Shown in pieces: positions 63,897-64,000 of a stretch of 64,000 nt of DNA; within the stretch, counting starts at the first letter, position 1, and every line of letters begins with the position of its first letter. A model generated the notes under the pieces. The model was not told the DNA's origin and made no database searches. It saw only the letters and a program-made list of their open reading frames with translations. Origin of the DNA: Paraburkholderia phenazinium. GTDB lineage: Bacteria; Pseudomonadota; Gammaproteobacteria; Burkholderiales; Burkholderiaceae. Position numbers and translations under genes: made by a program. The stretch covers positions 372,001-436,000 of the forward strand of contig NZ_FNCJ01000002.1 in NCBI RefSeq assembly GCF_900100735.1, written 5' to 3'.

Positions 63897-64000
63897 TGCA
63901 GGGGCAGTCCTTTCTGAATCCGGTCGCAGTCGCACTCGCCCAGCTGCTTCGGCGTGCGCAATCGCCGCACGCTCAATGATGGACGTCATGTCTCATTCCT

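Overview
The window is high-GC DNA from a member of the Burkholderiaceae, most likely Paraburkholderia or Caballeronia. The evidence is a Burkholderia-type trimeric porin, a phasin, an AidA/PixA protein, a type II-length ArgG, many LysR regulators and paired TOMM peptides of the kind first annotated in Burkholderia mallei (BMA_0021/BMA_0022). No rRNA, tRNA, CRISPR array or intact insertion sequence was seen.

Layout. 0-9.4 kb is a signalling block: a four-PAS histidine kinase cut by the left edge, a NarL-type response regulator, a periplasmic binding protein coupled to a HAMP/PAS histidine kinase, and a GGDEF-EAL protein. 10-20 kb holds a DUF4096 (transposase-derived) protein, a Pro/Ala-rich exported protein, three LysR regulators beside likely targets, an epoxide-hydrolase-like enzyme and SDR/NmrA proteins. 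20-32 kb is an organosulfur block: two binding proteins, a TonB-dependent receptor, three flavin-dependent luciferase-like monooxygenases, a fused ABC permease-ATPase and a GNAT acetyltransferase. Its content matches the S-alkyl-cysteine salvage operons known from Bacillus (ytm/yxe). argG follows.

33.6-38.9 kb mixes a phasin, a GlxA-type regulator with an isochorismatase-family hydrolase, and a second DUF4096 protein with at least four gene remnants, so it has been rearranged. 39-44.5 kb has a porin, a NitT/TauT-type ABC transporter and a TauD-type dioxygenase, a second sulfur-scavenging set. 45-53.2 kb, entered through an AT-rich stretch, is a TOMM (thiazole/oxazole-modified microcin type) cluster: an FHA protein, a 1355-residue kinase/cyclase-like/ATPase fusion, two nitrile-hydratase-leader-like precursors and a YcaO cyclodehydratase. 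It is the most unusual system here. It has no visible dehydrogenase, exporter or immunity gene, and one of its two precursors has no cysteine.

53.3-60.8 kb holds an AidA/PixA protein and then a sugar-acid block: a gluconate 5-dehydrogenase-like SDR, gluconokinase, a four-gene amino-acid-type ABC transporter, a 2-ketogluconate reductase-like dehydrogenase and another SDR. 60.9-64 kb is a 5-oxoprolinase operon (pxpB-pxpC-carrier-pxpA) that contains a biotin-carrier-like protein lacking the biotinylated lysine.
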